Counted from the stretch's first letter, positions 28,711 to 37,442 are shown. The stretch: 56,485 bases of DNA from Burkholderiales bacterium (GCA_905339295.1 CAJPFI010000019.1:1-56485), one strand, 5' to 3'. The notes: generated by a model from the letters alone, not told the origin. A program made the numbers and translations.

Positions 28711-29125
28711 AAGATGGCAAGCACGCAGAACCCGGATGCTCGAATTGATTGTTACAAGTAAGTGTCATTGACACCTACTAAGTCCAGCCTGAGCCGCCGC
28801 ACTTCCAGCAGTTTGAGTTATGTCCCCCGTTGCCCAAACAGATTGAACAGATTTCTCGGGCAGGCGGACTGTAGTTACCTGAGGGCGTTCTCGGTTTGCG
28901 CGATGGTAATGGCACCGGCGGCTTGCTCAGCGAACGTCTTTTCGATGCCCTCATGATTCGCGCCCTGTTCAAGGGTCTTGGCTCATGACCCGCGGTTGTC
29001 GCCACATCGGGTGAGCCGATTGGGCTTTGGCGACTTGGTGGAATTGAGCCGAAAGCAACCCACTGGGGAAAGCGTATAGGGACTCTTGGCCCAAGCTCTT
29101 GCGGCCGCTTCGTGAGTTCTTATAA
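28711..29125. other. 415-bp low-coding stretch after the R-M operon
   Basis: A perfect inverted repeat GTGTCATTGACAC lies at 28762-28774. The minus strand holds a possible small zinc-ribbon frame and, in another frame, a 35-codon open fragment (AKTLEQGANHEGIEKTFAEQ and on), which together look like remains of a broken gene. A promoter for the TerS-like gene lies at the right end. Confidence 0.4.
28778..29005 (-). CDS. Possible small zinc-ribbon protein
   Basis: A 75-residue frame whose last 25 residues carry two CxxCxGxG-type knuckles (CSICLGNG and CWKCGGSG), a pattern that is unlikely by chance. The first 45 residues are basic and unconvincing, and the neighbouring frame over the same bases looks equally protein-like, so the true start or an intact gene is doubtful. 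It may be the end of a gene truncated when the restriction operon was acquired. Confidence 0.35.
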   Translation of the reverse strand: MATTAGHEPRPLNRARIMRASKRRSLSKPPVPLPSRKPRTPSGNYSPPAREICSICLGNGGHNSNCWKCGGSGWT

Positions 29126-29126
29126 T
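29099..29126 (+). promoter_or_regulatory. Promoter of the TerS-like gene
   Basis: TTGCGG at 29099-29104 and TATAAT at 29121-29126 are 16 bp apart. The expected transcription start lies at about 29133-29135, coinciding with the ATG at 29135, so the mRNA may be leaderless. Confidence 0.55.
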
Positions 29127-29134
29127 TGGTGGGT

Positions 29135-29554
29135 ATGACACCACGGCAACTACAGTTTGCTGCGGAATATGTTCTCGACCACTGCGGCGCAGCCGCCGCG
29201 GTCCGGGCGGGCTACGCGCCCCGGGCAGCGCGGCAGACGGCGTACGAGCTGCTGGCCAAGCCTGACGTGCGAGCGTTGGTGGCGGAGCATGAGGCGGACG
29301 CCGAGCGCAGCCTAGGTTTGTCCCGGAAAGCGGTGATTGCAGAGCTAAAGGCAGCGGTCAAACTCGCCCGGGAGCAGGGAAACCCTGCCGCGATGATCGC
29401 CGGGTGGCGGGAGATCGGGAGGATGTGCGGGTACTACGCGCCGGAGCGGAAGCAGTTCGAACTTCGCCAGGAGCCTGACGCATTGCGCGCCCAGTACGAA
29501 GCAATGAGCGACGCAGACCTGTTGGCCATCGTGGTGGGTAGCGAAAGGACCTAG
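29135..29554 (+). CDS. Terminase small subunit-like protein
   Basis: A 139-residue protein matching the Terminase_2 pattern. MTPRQLQFAAEYVLD is followed by AAAAVRAGYAPRAARQTAYELL, a helix-turn-helix that in phages binds the packaging site, and then RKAVIAELKAAVKLA. The C-terminus is acidic. No large terminase or other packaging gene accompanies it. Phage satellites such as PICIs use a lone TerS to redirect helper packaging, which fits the rest of this element, but orphan TerS-like genes also occur on other islands. A TTG at 29126 is an alternative start. Confidence 0.72.
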   Translation: MTPRQLQFAAEYVLDHCGAAAAVRAGYAPRAARQTAYELLAKPDVRALVAEHEADAERSLGLSRKAVIAELKAAVKLAREQGNPAAMIAGWREIGRMCGYYAPERKQFELRQEPDALRAQYEAMSDADLLAIVVGSERT

Positions 29555-29687
29555 CTTAGCTGCCTGTGGTCCATACAGGCTTCCGGGCCAAGGGTCAGCA
29601 AGACGCAACCGTCCTGCGGACTGAATGGGGGACTCGCGATGATCAACTCACTTCGATCAACAAAACGATGTGGTGAAGTCGCATAGC

Positions 29688-31817
29688 ATGAGTACAGACC
29701 TGTTCAATGTTGTCCTAGTTGGCACAACCCTCCGCGGGCTGGACGTATCTGAGGTAGCACCTGAGCTTGCGAAGCTCACAAAGCGCGACCCTGCCTTTGC
29801 CCGCAGTCTCCTGTCCGGTCGACCGACCAAGATCAAAACCGGCGTGAATGCTAGTACAGGCGCACGGTACCTAGAAGCACTGGAGCGGATAGGTGTCGCA
29901 GCACGCTTAGACCCGGAAACGCTGGAAGTTGACGCGGATCTCGGCGTCAAACAACGCCAAGCGCACGGGGCCCGCCAGGACACAAGCAGTTCTCACAGTA
30001 CTGTCCCGCTCGCGACCAGCGAGCCGCCGCTTCCGTCGAACACTGCGCCGACGCAGGCTGACTACTATCGGGCTGCGATTGGTCCGAGAAATCAAGCGTA
30101 CTACTTGAAGTATTTCACCCAAGCGGATGCCGCTTGGTCATTCCGGATCTCGTGGAATTGGCCCGCTTTTTTCGTTAGCTTCCCTTGGTTGATATATCGG
30201 AAGCTATGGAAGTTGGCCGCGTTGTATGCCGTAGCACCGTTTGCGCTGGCCTTCTGCACAGGTCTAGTCGTGAGCCACATCATTGCATCCCAGACGGGAG
30301 GTGCAATTCCCGAGCCAAAGGATGTTGTTCGCGCAATGGGTACCGTCGTACTCGTCAGTTCAGCGGTGGGATTCGTTGCTTGGTTTTTGATTCTGCCAGC
30401 CTATGTGAATGGACTGTATCACCGCCATATACGTCGCAAGGTGTATGTTGCCCAGCACGCATTTTCTGAACCTGAGGAGCGAATCGAGTGGCTCTCGCGT
30501 CACGGTGGCACCTCCTCCATTCTTGCTGTGACTTCGATATGGGTAGCCACTTTCTTTACAGGACTCGTTGCTGCCGTAGCGCTTTCTGCGTACCAGGACT
30601 ATCAATTGGAGGGTTCGCAAAGCGCGCTTGGCGGCATTGGCGAGAGCAGAAGCGCTGTTTCGCGTAGCCGCGCTGTTACCGCTCCGACGACATCCTCCGG
30701 TTCGTCGGAAGCCGCAGGGCAACCCATCGCAGGGGTGGGTGCAGGCGCAACGAACCGACACATTGTCAAGATTGGATACGCTGGACCGCTAACGGGGCGG
30801 TCGACTAAAGCAGGGTTGGATGCCCTGCACGGTGTGCGCATGGCCTTGGACGAAGCAAACGCCAAGGGATACACCATCGGCGGCAGGCGTATATGGTTTG
30901 CGTTACAAAGCGAGGACGACCAGTTCGATCCATCCATTGCACTACAAGCGTCGCAACGACTTCTGGATGCAGGGGTCGTCGCCGTCGTTGGCCACTTGTC
31001 GTCTGGGACCACAATTCCGCCATCGGTGATCTACCAGCAGGCTGGGATACCAGTCATATCAGGATCTGCCACGCATCCGAAGGTGACGGAACAGGGTTTC
31101 GCGACGACGTTTCGCACAATCGGTCGTGATGACTTACAGGCGCCGGCAATAGCGCGCTTCTTTGTTGAGGATGTGAAAGCAAGGAAGATTGCAATAGTCG
31201 ACGATTCATCGAAATATGGAGAAGACCTCGCGATGGCCGTTGAAAAGGCGTATCGCGGCTTGGGCGGCGAGGTTGTAGCGAGAATTAAGGCAAGCAGCAG
31301 CGATATGCAGGTCGAGTCGGTGATTCGCAAGCTTGTGCAGGGTCGCCCCGACGCAGTGTTTTTCGGTGGAATGGATGAGACGGCCGCCCACTTGTTGAAG
31401 AGGGTTCGCCAGCTTGGCTATGTCTGGCCGTTCGCGTTCGGAGACGGTGCCTGCGCAGCAGACGCGATGACCCAGATTGTCGGATTAGAGTTCGCGGGGG
31501 CGTATTGCTCGCAAACCGGGACGCCCCCGCAATTTGCGACGAAATCATTTCTGGGAGCATTTGGCGCCAGATACGGCGCCCCGGGGGCCTACGCGCCTTA
31601 CTATTACGACGCTGCGACTGCCATTGTCGTTGCAATGCATAAAGCGGATTCTGTTGATCCGGTCGCTTTCTTGCCGGTCCTTGGAACGGTCTCTTTCGAT
31701 GGAGCAACTGGCCGCGTAGCCTTTGATCCTAAGGGAGATCGTAAGAACTCAAACACAACAATATTTCGTATCCTGAGCAGCGGTTTTGTGCCGGTCCGAG
31801 TCGTTGCTGCGCCTTGA
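29688..31817 (+). CDS. Membrane protein fused to a LivJ-type periplasmic binding domain
   Basis: A 709-residue three-part protein. Residues 1 to about 75 (FNVVLVGTTLRGLDVSEVAP, LLSGRPTKIKTGVN) match the small domain often found before DUF2628/DUF805 membrane proteins. About 125-310 is the DUF2628-like membrane part with three or four helices. A Ser/Thr-rich linker follows, and from about 357 (IVKIGYAGPLTGRS) to the end is a complete type I periplasmic binding domain of the LivJ/branched-chain amino acid kind. A tethered sensor or ligand trap is suggested. No such fusion is familiar to me. GC is low for this genome. The GTG at 29670 is an alternative start. Confidence 0.75.
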   Translation: MSTDLFNVVLVGTTLRGLDVSEVAPELAKLTKRDPAFARSLLSGRPTKIKTGVNASTGARYLEALERIGVAARLDPETLEVDADLGVKQRQAHGARQDTSSSHSTVPLATSEPPLPSNTAPTQADYYRAAIGPRNQAYYLKYFTQADAAWSFRISWNWPAFFVSFPWLIYRKLWKLAALYAVAPFALAFCTGLVVSHIIASQTGGAIPEPKDVVRAMGTVVLVSSAVGFVAWFLILPAYVNGLYHRHIRRKVYVAQHAFSEPEERIEWLSRHGGTSSILAVTSIWVATFFTGLVAAVALSAYQDYQLEGSQSALGGIGESRSAVSRSRAVTAPTTSSGSSEAAGQPIAGVGAGATNRHIVKIGYAGPLTGRSTKAGLDALHGVRMALDEANAKGYTIGGRRIWFALQSEDDQFDPSIALQASQRLLDAGVVAVVGHLSSGTTIPPSVIYQQAGIPVISGSATHPKVTEQGFATTFRTIGRDDLQAPAIARFFVEDVKARKIAIVDDSSKYGEDLAMAVEKAYRGLGGEVVARIKASSSDMQVESVIRKLVQGRPDAVFFGGMDETAAHLLKRVRQLGYVWPFAFGDGACAADAMTQIVGLEFAGAYCSQTGTPPQFATKSFLGAFGARYGAPGAYAPYYYDAATAIVVAMHKADSVDPVAFLPVLGTVSFDGATGRVAFDPKGDRKNSNTTIFRILSSGFVPVRVVAAP

Positions 31818-32071
31818 GGGTCTTGTGGCCCGCCGGCAGTGCATGGAAACGGTGTTGAGTTGCGATACTTCCACGAACGCACTTCTAGCTCACCGGACCC
31901 AGCCCAAGTGATGCCCATCCCTTACATAACCTCACATAGGTGCGACTCCACCGCCTGGTCAGTGGTGGATGTGGATGGTTCGAGCCATTTACTGAAACTG
32001 GTCATATAGAATTCTCACATAGAGCATTTGCAACGACGGGGCCTAACCCTCCACACCCACCACACCTAGAT

Positions 32072-33784
32072 TCAATGCCCGCTCTTCCTTGCTAGGCCGT
32101 CGTACACCCTCCCGTCGCGCGTATCGCGACGGGTGTAGCGCTCTTTGAGCTTTCGACCAAAGGCCGCATTGGTCATCTGCTTCAAGCCATTGTCCATTGC
32201 CCACGATCGGTATGACTGATACGCCTCCATCGCGCCGATGTGTTTGTCCGATTCTTCCACGCAGCATTCCGACACCCACTGCCCGAGAAGGTCCGAATCG
32301 CTGCGATAGTCGGCGATCGCAGCGCGCATGCGCGTAGTGGGCTGAAGCCCGTGTTGCCACCAGTCTCTGCAACCCTGCAACGCCCAATTCAGGATCCCCG
32401 GCAGCTCCGCCAACAACTTCTCGGGCAAGTGAGGGTCACGTTCTGCCTCCGAAATGGTCTCTGTGAAGGGAACGAGCTGCAGGCGCCGCCAGATGCCGTT
32501 GTCGTCGCCACGGATTACCGGTTTGTGGTTTCCAGCCATCAGGATCTTGAACTCCGGTATGAACTCGAAGTGCTCTGCATACAGGAATCGCGCAGTTATC
32601 GCTTCGCCCCCTGTAAGATTTTTCACCAGCGATTCATCGAGCTGGGCTCCGTCTTCAACTTCGCTAGTCAATACGGCCCTCGCACCTCTTAGTCGCGCCA
32701 GATCGTTGGTGGCACCGCGACCGCCCCTCTTGAATGTAAGTGTTTCGTACGCGGCCTGCTTGGCGAAATCTGGTCCGAGCAACGCCTTCACGGCATTCAG
32801 AAACGTACTCTTGCCGTTCGCCCCTGACCCATAGAGGAAGAAGAGCACCTGCCCAGTAGCATCGCCGGTCAGGCAGTACCCCAGTAGGCGCCGCAGGAAC
32901 TCGATCAACTCACGGTCCAATTCGGACCGTCCTCGATACTGCCTTCGAATCACTCGCGTCAAGAATTTCCACCACGTTGGACACTTTGCCTTCGCATCGA
33001 ACGCAACAGGAGCCACCCGCGTTATCAGGTCGTCCGGTCTGTGCTCTCTCAGCTTGCCGGTCCGAAGATTGAGTACCCCGTTTTCGACCGGCAGCAAGTA
33101 CGGATCCTTGTCGAGATCCGCAACTCTGACGACAACAGCTGGGTTACTTTCCGCGAGCGCGACCATTGCTCTCAAGCGAGGCTCTTGGTGACTTGACCGG
33201 GCGTGCTTGAAGACCGCATCTTTGATGTCGTCATCACTGACTGCCATCGCCTCCGCCACGATCGAGTCCGCCGTCTTTTTCGCACGCTCTAGTACCGCAT
33301 GCTCTACGTCCACCTGCCAGTACCGTCCATTCCAAACCAACCATTTCTTCATTTCGGCCACGTACCGGATTTCGTGGCCGAAAAGCTCTACAAGTCGACG
33401 GGCATTTCCTTCGTCGTGCAGGCGTAGATCTACCTTTCTTGGATTTCCCTGGACATACCGGCAGACGCTTTGTGCAATGGCGTCAACCTCGGCGTCGGGT
33501 AGCGGCAGTTCAAAGAGAGTCAGGTTTGCCGCGTGCAGTGCGGGCTTGATGGACTCGTAGTCGCCACCGATACGACGCAGTAGTCCAGCCACGCTTGTCA
33601 GTGAGTTGTTCCGGTGGCCTTCTGGAACCTTCCCACTGCCGCCCTCGTGTACGACGAATTTTGGTCGGGTGAATCCGCGCTTTGAGAAGCTGGGGCGAGG
33701 AGAGGAAAGTGGGTCGATGCCAAGATCTGCGAGCAGGTCGGAGGCGGTAAGCACGGGTGGCACCGTACCGGGTGAAACACTCAC
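32072..33784 (-). CDS. P4-type SF3 replicative helicase with D5_N domain
   Basis: A 570-residue helicase half of a phage/plasmid primase-helicase. Residues about 50-115 form a PriCT-like region (GHRNNSLTSVAGLLRRIGG). A D5_N region then leads to the SF3 ATPase with Walker A GSGANGKST (319-327) and the sensor segment MAGNHKPVIRGDDNGIWRR. The start overlaps the stop of the PrimPol gene by 4 bp (ATGA), so what is usually one polypeptide is split in two here. It should unwind the element origin. The 254 bp after its stop, up to 31818, hold two CTCACATAG copies and a TCCACC/GGTGGA hairpin, a possible origin region. Confidence 0.9.
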   Translation of the reverse strand: MSVSPGTVPPVLTASDLLADLGIDPLSSPRPSFSKRGFTRPKFVVHEGGSGKVPEGHRNNSLTSVAGLLRRIGGDYESIKPALHAANLTLFELPLPDAEVDAIAQSVCRYVQGNPRKVDLRLHDEGNARRLVELFGHEIRYVAEMKKWLVWNGRYWQVDVEHAVLERAKKTADSIVAEAMAVSDDDIKDAVFKHARSSHQEPRLRAMVALAESNPAVVVRVADLDKDPYLLPVENGVLNLRTGKLREHRPDDLITRVAPVAFDAKAKCPTWWKFLTRVIRRQYRGRSELDRELIEFLRRLLGYCLTGDATGQVLFFLYGSGANGKSTFLNAVKALLGPDFAKQAAYETLTFKRGGRGATNDLARLRGARAVLTSEVEDGAQLDESLVKNLTGGEAITARFLYAEHFEFIPEFKILMAGNHKPVIRGDDNGIWRRLQLVPFTETISEAERDPHLPEKLLAELPGILNWALQGCRDWWQHGLQPTTRMRAAIADYRSDSDLLGQWVSECCVEESDKHIGAMEAYQSYRSWAMDNGLKQMTNAAFGRKLKERYTRRDTRDGRVYDGLARKSGH

Positions 33785-34422
33785 AACACGCCCTCGGTCC
33801 CGGGACGCACCAGCCGCGTCATTACGGGCGTGGTGTTCTTGTTGTGGAAAAAGCCCGGGAGGCGCATCACGCGTGCCAGGTCGACAACCGACGGATCACC
33901 ACCGAAATGGGTAGCGAGCGCCAGTTGGACGGATTCAAACTGGTCGAGAGGGCACGCTGTTGGCCAGTACGCATGCCACTTGCCAGGACTGCTCTCGACG
34001 ACAATCAATGGGGCAATGGGCGCAGCGAGCACGGGTTCGATAGGCGCCGCGTCGAGATCGACCCAGTTTGCGCGGACGCGGATGACATTGCCGTTGGTCC
34101 GGCAGGTTTTCCGACCCTTTTGAACAATCCCGTCGCCCTCGTTGATCATGACGAATACCCCAGCTCCCTGCCAGTTCAGTTCGGCCAGTACAGTGGCGTG
34201 CTTCTCAAGCGGTCCTTGGAATACCCGCGCAAGCGGGTCGACCATGTGCACCCGGCCCTGGTCGTCCGACGCCGCACGTTTCAGCTCTTCACGATCGGAG
34301 AATGTCTGGAAGGCGAAGATGCCGCCCGGATCCAGGACATTTAGAAAGTGGCGCGCCTGAGCAAGGTCAGGGGCGGGGAATGCGGGTGTTCCAGGCTTTC
34401 CGGGGGACATTGCGGCGATCAT
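33781..34422 (-). CDS. RepB-like PrimPol primase
   Basis: A 213-residue archaeo-eukaryotic-type primase. The metal-binding DLD is at residues 122-124 (NWVDLDA), the nucleotide-binding His at 150 in SSPGKWHAYW, and the third acidic position and basic residues lie in VVDLARVMRLPGF (about 179-191). It should prime replication for the helicase encoded directly downstream, with which it overlaps. Its own ATG at 34422 overlaps the stop of the AlpA-like gene, so the three genes form one translationally coupled replication module. Confidence 0.85.
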   Translation of the reverse strand: MIAAMSPGKPGTPAFPAPDLAQARHFLNVLDPGGIFAFQTFSDREELKRAASDDQGRVHMVDPLARVFQGPLEKHATVLAELNWQGAGVFVMINEGDGIVQKGRKTCRTNGNVIRVRANWVDLDAAPIEPVLAAPIAPLIVVESSPGKWHAYWPTACPLDQFESVQLALATHFGGDPSVVDLARVMRLPGFFHNKNTTPVMTRLVRPGTEGVL

Positions 34423-34625
34423 GGGCGCCCGCCAGTGCGTCGGGCCCATTCAAAGAATGCCTGCTCGTCGATAAGCACGCGGCGCCCGCAACGACGCACG
34501 ACGGTGTCGAACCCGTTGCTGGCACCGTTGAAAACGAGGTGGCGTAGCCCGCCGAGCGGGGGCCACGGGTGATAGCTGCTCCATTCCGTGAGGGGAATGA
34601 GCCGGCTTCTAAGCAGAGTTTCCAT
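34419..34625 (-). CDS. AlpA-like helix-turn-helix regulator or excisionase
   Basis: A 68-residue winged-helix-type protein. RLIPLTEWSSYHPWPPLGGL, then GFDTVVRRCGRRVLIDEQAFFEWARR, is a pattern common in small DNA-binding proteins next to prophage and island primases. It is likely to act as a regulator of integrase or as a directionality factor. It overlaps the primase start by 4 bp and lies 120 bp downstream of the hypothetical gene that follows the integrase. Confidence 0.75.
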   Translation of the reverse strand: METLLRSRLIPLTEWSSYHPWPPLGGLRHLVFNGASNGFDTVVRRCGRRVLIDEQAFFEWARRTGGRP

Positions 34626-34745
34626 GACGCAGGCTCCGTTCGATCTTCCACGACATCGGGGAATCCGACGCCGCTACGAGCGAAACTCTGCGACAACTCC
34701 CTCCGCCGCAAAACTGGGGTGACTGGGTTGATATCGAGCGAGCGG

Positions 34746-35471
34746 CTACCCCAGATCGACTCCGAAGACCGCGAACCACGCGACGACCTGATCCTGTCGG
34801 CCGCCAGGACGCCATCGAAGCTGCAACTCTTTGAAATAGGTGTCGTACGTCGATTCCGCCATCTGCAGGGTAGGGTCGAGGTGCTGAATCAGCCGGATCA
34901 AGTCCTGCTTCCGACCCAGGAGGCCAGTGCGATCGAAGGCATGCCCCTCCGATTTCACTCGATCTTCAATCGTAGCGACCGCCCCTTCGATTGCGTCGTG
35001 TCGTTTCCGTCGGTCGTTCTTCCTCACCCTCGAAACACTCAGCGTGATTGGCAGTGCCTTGAAAATCGCGACACTCACGTCGATCGGGAGTTCAGGATCC
35101 GGATTCCATGGCAGCTGGCCAGCGAGTCCGTTTTGCGACTCAGGAGTCTGAGTCACGAGCGCGTCCATGGCTGAGGTCAAATCATCCTGTGAAACGACTA
35201 CGCCACCGATCGCATTGAGCGGCGGCTCAAGCCGATCCCAAGCACAGGTAGACGCGATTCTCTCGATACGATCGCGGGATAGATACGTGGCGCGACCGAA
35301 GGGAAGAAACTCGAAGGCATCGATCAAGTTCCCTCCGTAGCGCTCCCCAAAGAGTTGCGGCATGGCAAGGGCCAGGATGACTGTCCGGCAACTCACTCTG
35401 CCGCCCGTTATGAACGGTATTGCAGCTAGCGGAACACATGCGCGCCCGTTCACGTCGATTTCCAAGCTCAC
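34746..35471 (-). CDS. Hypothetical protein coupled to the integrase
   Basis: A 241-residue protein starting with GTG at 35471, overlapping the integrase stop by 4 bp (GTGA). The longer open frame runs back inside the integrase and is not used. I recognise no family. The N-terminus is mixed alpha/beta (VSLEIDVNGRACVPLAAIPF); the middle is charged (SRVRKNDRRKRHDAIEG), and the C-terminus is aromatic. Its coupling to integrase and position ahead of the AlpA-like gene suggest a role in element replication or excision. Confidence 0.65.
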   Translation of the reverse strand: MSLEIDVNGRACVPLAAIPFITGGRVSCRTVILALAMPQLFGERYGGNLIDAFEFLPFGRATYLSRDRIERIASTCAWDRLEPPLNAIGGVVVSQDDLTSAMDALVTQTPESQNGLAGQLPWNPDPELPIDVSVAIFKALPITLSVSRVRKNDRRKRHDAIEGAVATIEDRVKSEGHAFDRTGLLGRKQDLIRLIQHLDPTLQMAESTYDTYFKELQLRWRPGGRQDQVVAWFAVFGVDLG

Positions 35472-36538
35472 TTCGGCACCTCGCCGAAGATTCTCGTGTT
35501 CATGGACGCAACCACGCCACCAGCGTGGTCCTCCGAAAGGTGTGCGTACCGCTTCACCATCTGGAGGGTCTTGTGGCCGAGGACTGCCGCGAGTTCCAGG
35601 GCCGTCGCTCCGTTCATCGCTAGGTAAGAAGCTGCCGTATGCCGCAGATCGTGAAACCGGAGATCGGTGACGGAGGCCGCGACGAGCGAGGCCTTCCATG
35701 GCTTCCACAGAGTCAAGGGGCGTCCACGCACCATGCCGGGAAACAGCAGGTCGTGCTCAGCGTGAGTTTCACTCAATCGCGTCCTGACGAGGTCTCGTGC
35801 AAGCCCCGCCAAAGGGACACACCGCGGCTCCCCGTTCTTGGTTTCCTGCAACGAGACCACGCCGCGGACGACGTCGACCTGGGCTTTGCGCAATGTGAGG
35901 ATCTCGGCGCGGCGCATGCCGGTCGAGATCGCAACCACAACGATTGGATAGAGATAAGGACATGTCGATACCCGGCAAGCGGCCAACAAGCGCACCCGCT
36001 CATCGTCGGACAGGAACCGGGTTCGCCCTCGCGACTCCCGTAGGCGCTTGACCTTCCGAACCGGGTTGTCGACGGCCCACCCCCACTCGTCGACCGCGCA
36101 CGTAAAGGCGTGGGAGAGCACGGCAAGGTAGCGATTGGTCGTCGCGTACCCCCGAGCCTGCTGGCGGGCTCCTGGGTTCTCCAAGAGGGCCTGGCGAGCC
36201 CCCACGATCCGAGCCGGGGTCACGTCGGCAATCAGGAGGTGCCCCAGTTCCTTCCGCCAGACTTCAAGCTGTCGCCTCTGGAACGGCGCCGTCTTGGGCT
36301 TGCGGGGAAGGACCTCCTGGACGTACCGGTCAATCAGCTCGCTCAAGGGCTTCCTGCGCGAGATCGGACTGATTGCGTACTGGTCCTGCCGGATGGCGAC
36401 TTCCGTCTTCTGAGCCCACTTCTGGGCGTCGGTCTTGCGGCGGAACGTCTTGGAGGCGGTGTGGGCGCCATGAAGGCGTACCCGGGCCCGATAGCGCACG
36501 ATGCCGCCGGGCGAGGCCCGACGTTCGATGGTTGGCAT
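35468..36538 (-). CDS. int: Tyrosine recombinase (element integrase)
   Basis: A 356-residue phage-type integrase. It has an N-terminal AP2-like arm-binding region, a SAM-like core-binding domain (about 65-160) and a catalytic domain. The catalytic residues are visible: R209 (TGMRRAEIL), K234 (ETKNGE), H296 and R299 (FHDLRH), H322 (LGHKT) and nucleophile Y331 (VKRYAHLS). The ATG at 36538 is preceded by GGAGAG; a start 27 bp upstream is possible. It lies about 216 bp from attR and the intact tRNA-Phe, transcribed away from it, as expected for an element of this kind. Confidence 0.93.
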   Translation of the reverse strand: MPTIERRASPGGIVRYRARVRLHGAHTASKTFRRKTDAQKWAQKTEVAIRQDQYAISPISRRKPLSELIDRYVQEVLPRKPKTAPFQRRQLEVWRKELGHLLIADVTPARIVGARQALLENPGARQQARGYATTNRYLAVLSHAFTCAVDEWGWAVDNPVRKVKRLRESRGRTRFLSDDERVRLLAACRVSTCPYLYPIVVVAISTGMRRAEILTLRKAQVDVVRGVVSLQETKNGEPRCVPLAGLARDLVRTRLSETHAEHDLLFPGMVRGRPLTLWKPWKASLVAASVTDLRFHDLRHTAASYLAMNGATALELAAVLGHKTLQMVKRYAHLSEDHAGGVVASMNTRIFGEVPK

Positions 36539-36679
36539 TGCAATCTCTCCGGTGCAAACGAACACCCGACCCGTACTGCAGGGGCCGATCCGAATACGGT
36601 CCGGGCTACTACGACGTAGCCGAGTCCGCGCTCTGATTCAGAGGTTGCAGATGCTGCAGAAGCGGGAAACACAGCGGCG

Positions 36680-36699
36680 GTGTCCCACCGGTGTCCCAC
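36680..36699 (+). promoter_or_regulatory. Candidate right integrase arm sites (paired TGTCCCA)
   Basis: GTGTCCCACCGGTGTCCCAC holds two TGTCCCA copies with a 4-bp spacer and matches 17 of 20 positions of the pair at 15636-15655. It lies between the integrase gene and attR, upstream of int, so integrase binding here could also repress its own gene. Confidence 0.5.
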
Positions 36700-36753
36700 G
36701 CCTTGGGGAAGCCAACAGACCTAAAATTCAATCTGTTGAATTCCCTGAGGAAA

Positions 36754-36830
<77 letters not shown>

Positions 36831-36944
36831 GAACTTCGAATTATACCAAGCCGCGCAGGCGATCCGTACGGACTCGCGACTCCGGGGTCACGCCGATCCG
36901 GCCAGGGCTTCCCGTCGCACTGGCGCGCCGGCACGAATGCCCAA

Positions 36945-36976
36945 AGAAAACGCCCGCCCCTGTTGCGGGGCGGGCG
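36945..36976 (-). terminator. Rho-independent terminator of hsp20
   Basis: On the minus strand CGCCCGCCCC and GGGGCGGGCG (36951-36976) form a long GC stem with a 6-nt loop, followed by TTTTCT. It lies 26 bp after the hsp20 stop. Confidence 0.85.
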
Positions 36977-37001
36977 TGCCGCGCGCGCAGGCGTCACCGG
37001 T

Positions 37002-37442
37002 CTAGTGGATCGCCAGCCTGGTCCCCGCGCTGCCCGACGCCTTCGGCAGCGTCAGCGTCAGGACGCCGCCTTCGTAAGCGGCGACCGCCTTGTCCATGTC
37101 GATCGCCACAGGCAGCGTGAAGCTGCGGGCCAGGTAACCGTGGTAGCGCTCGTTGCGAAGCACCTTCCCGCCTTCGCTCGCCTCCTTCTCGCGCTTCACC
37201 TCGACGGAGATCGACACCATGCCGCGTTCCAGCGACACCGCGATGTCCTCCTTCGTCACCCCGGGAATGTCGGCCTTGACGACATAGCCGGTGTCGTTCT
37301 CGGCGATGTCCAGCCGCATCATCGGCTCGGGCTCGAGCGGACGCAGCGGCACCTCCACCTCGCCCCACAACCGGGTCGGATCGCCGAACGGGTCGAAACG
37401 CGCCAGTTCAGGAAAGGGATTCCAACGGGTCAGGGTCCTCAT
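37002..37442 (-). CDS. hsp20: Small heat-shock protein, Hsp20/alpha-crystallin family
   Basis: A 146-residue ATP-independent holdase chaperone. The alpha-crystallin domain runs from about residue 40 (MMRLDIAENDTGYVVKADIPG) to the GVLTLTLPKA motif near the C-terminus. The ATG at 37442 is preceded by GGAGGGATC, and N-terminal extensions of the frame are not needed. An inverted repeat (37458-37471 with 37501-37512) lies in the leader just upstream of the ribosome binding site. AT-rich promoter-like sequence flanks it. The gene has its own terminator. Confidence 0.92.
   Translation of the reverse strand: MRTLTRWNPFPELARFDPFGDPTRLWGEVEVPLRPLEPEPMMRLDIAENDTGYVVKADIPGVTKEDIAVSLERGMVSISVEVKREKEASEGGKVLRNERYHGYLARSFTLPVAIDMDKAVAAYEGGVLTLTLPKASGSAGTRLAIH

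Noticed and set aside
32333-32352. REP-like GGGCTGAAGCCCG inside the primase-helicase gene
   Set aside because: It lacks the flanking GTC/GACCCAC parts of the host REP and lies in conserved coding sequence, so it is probably coincidental.
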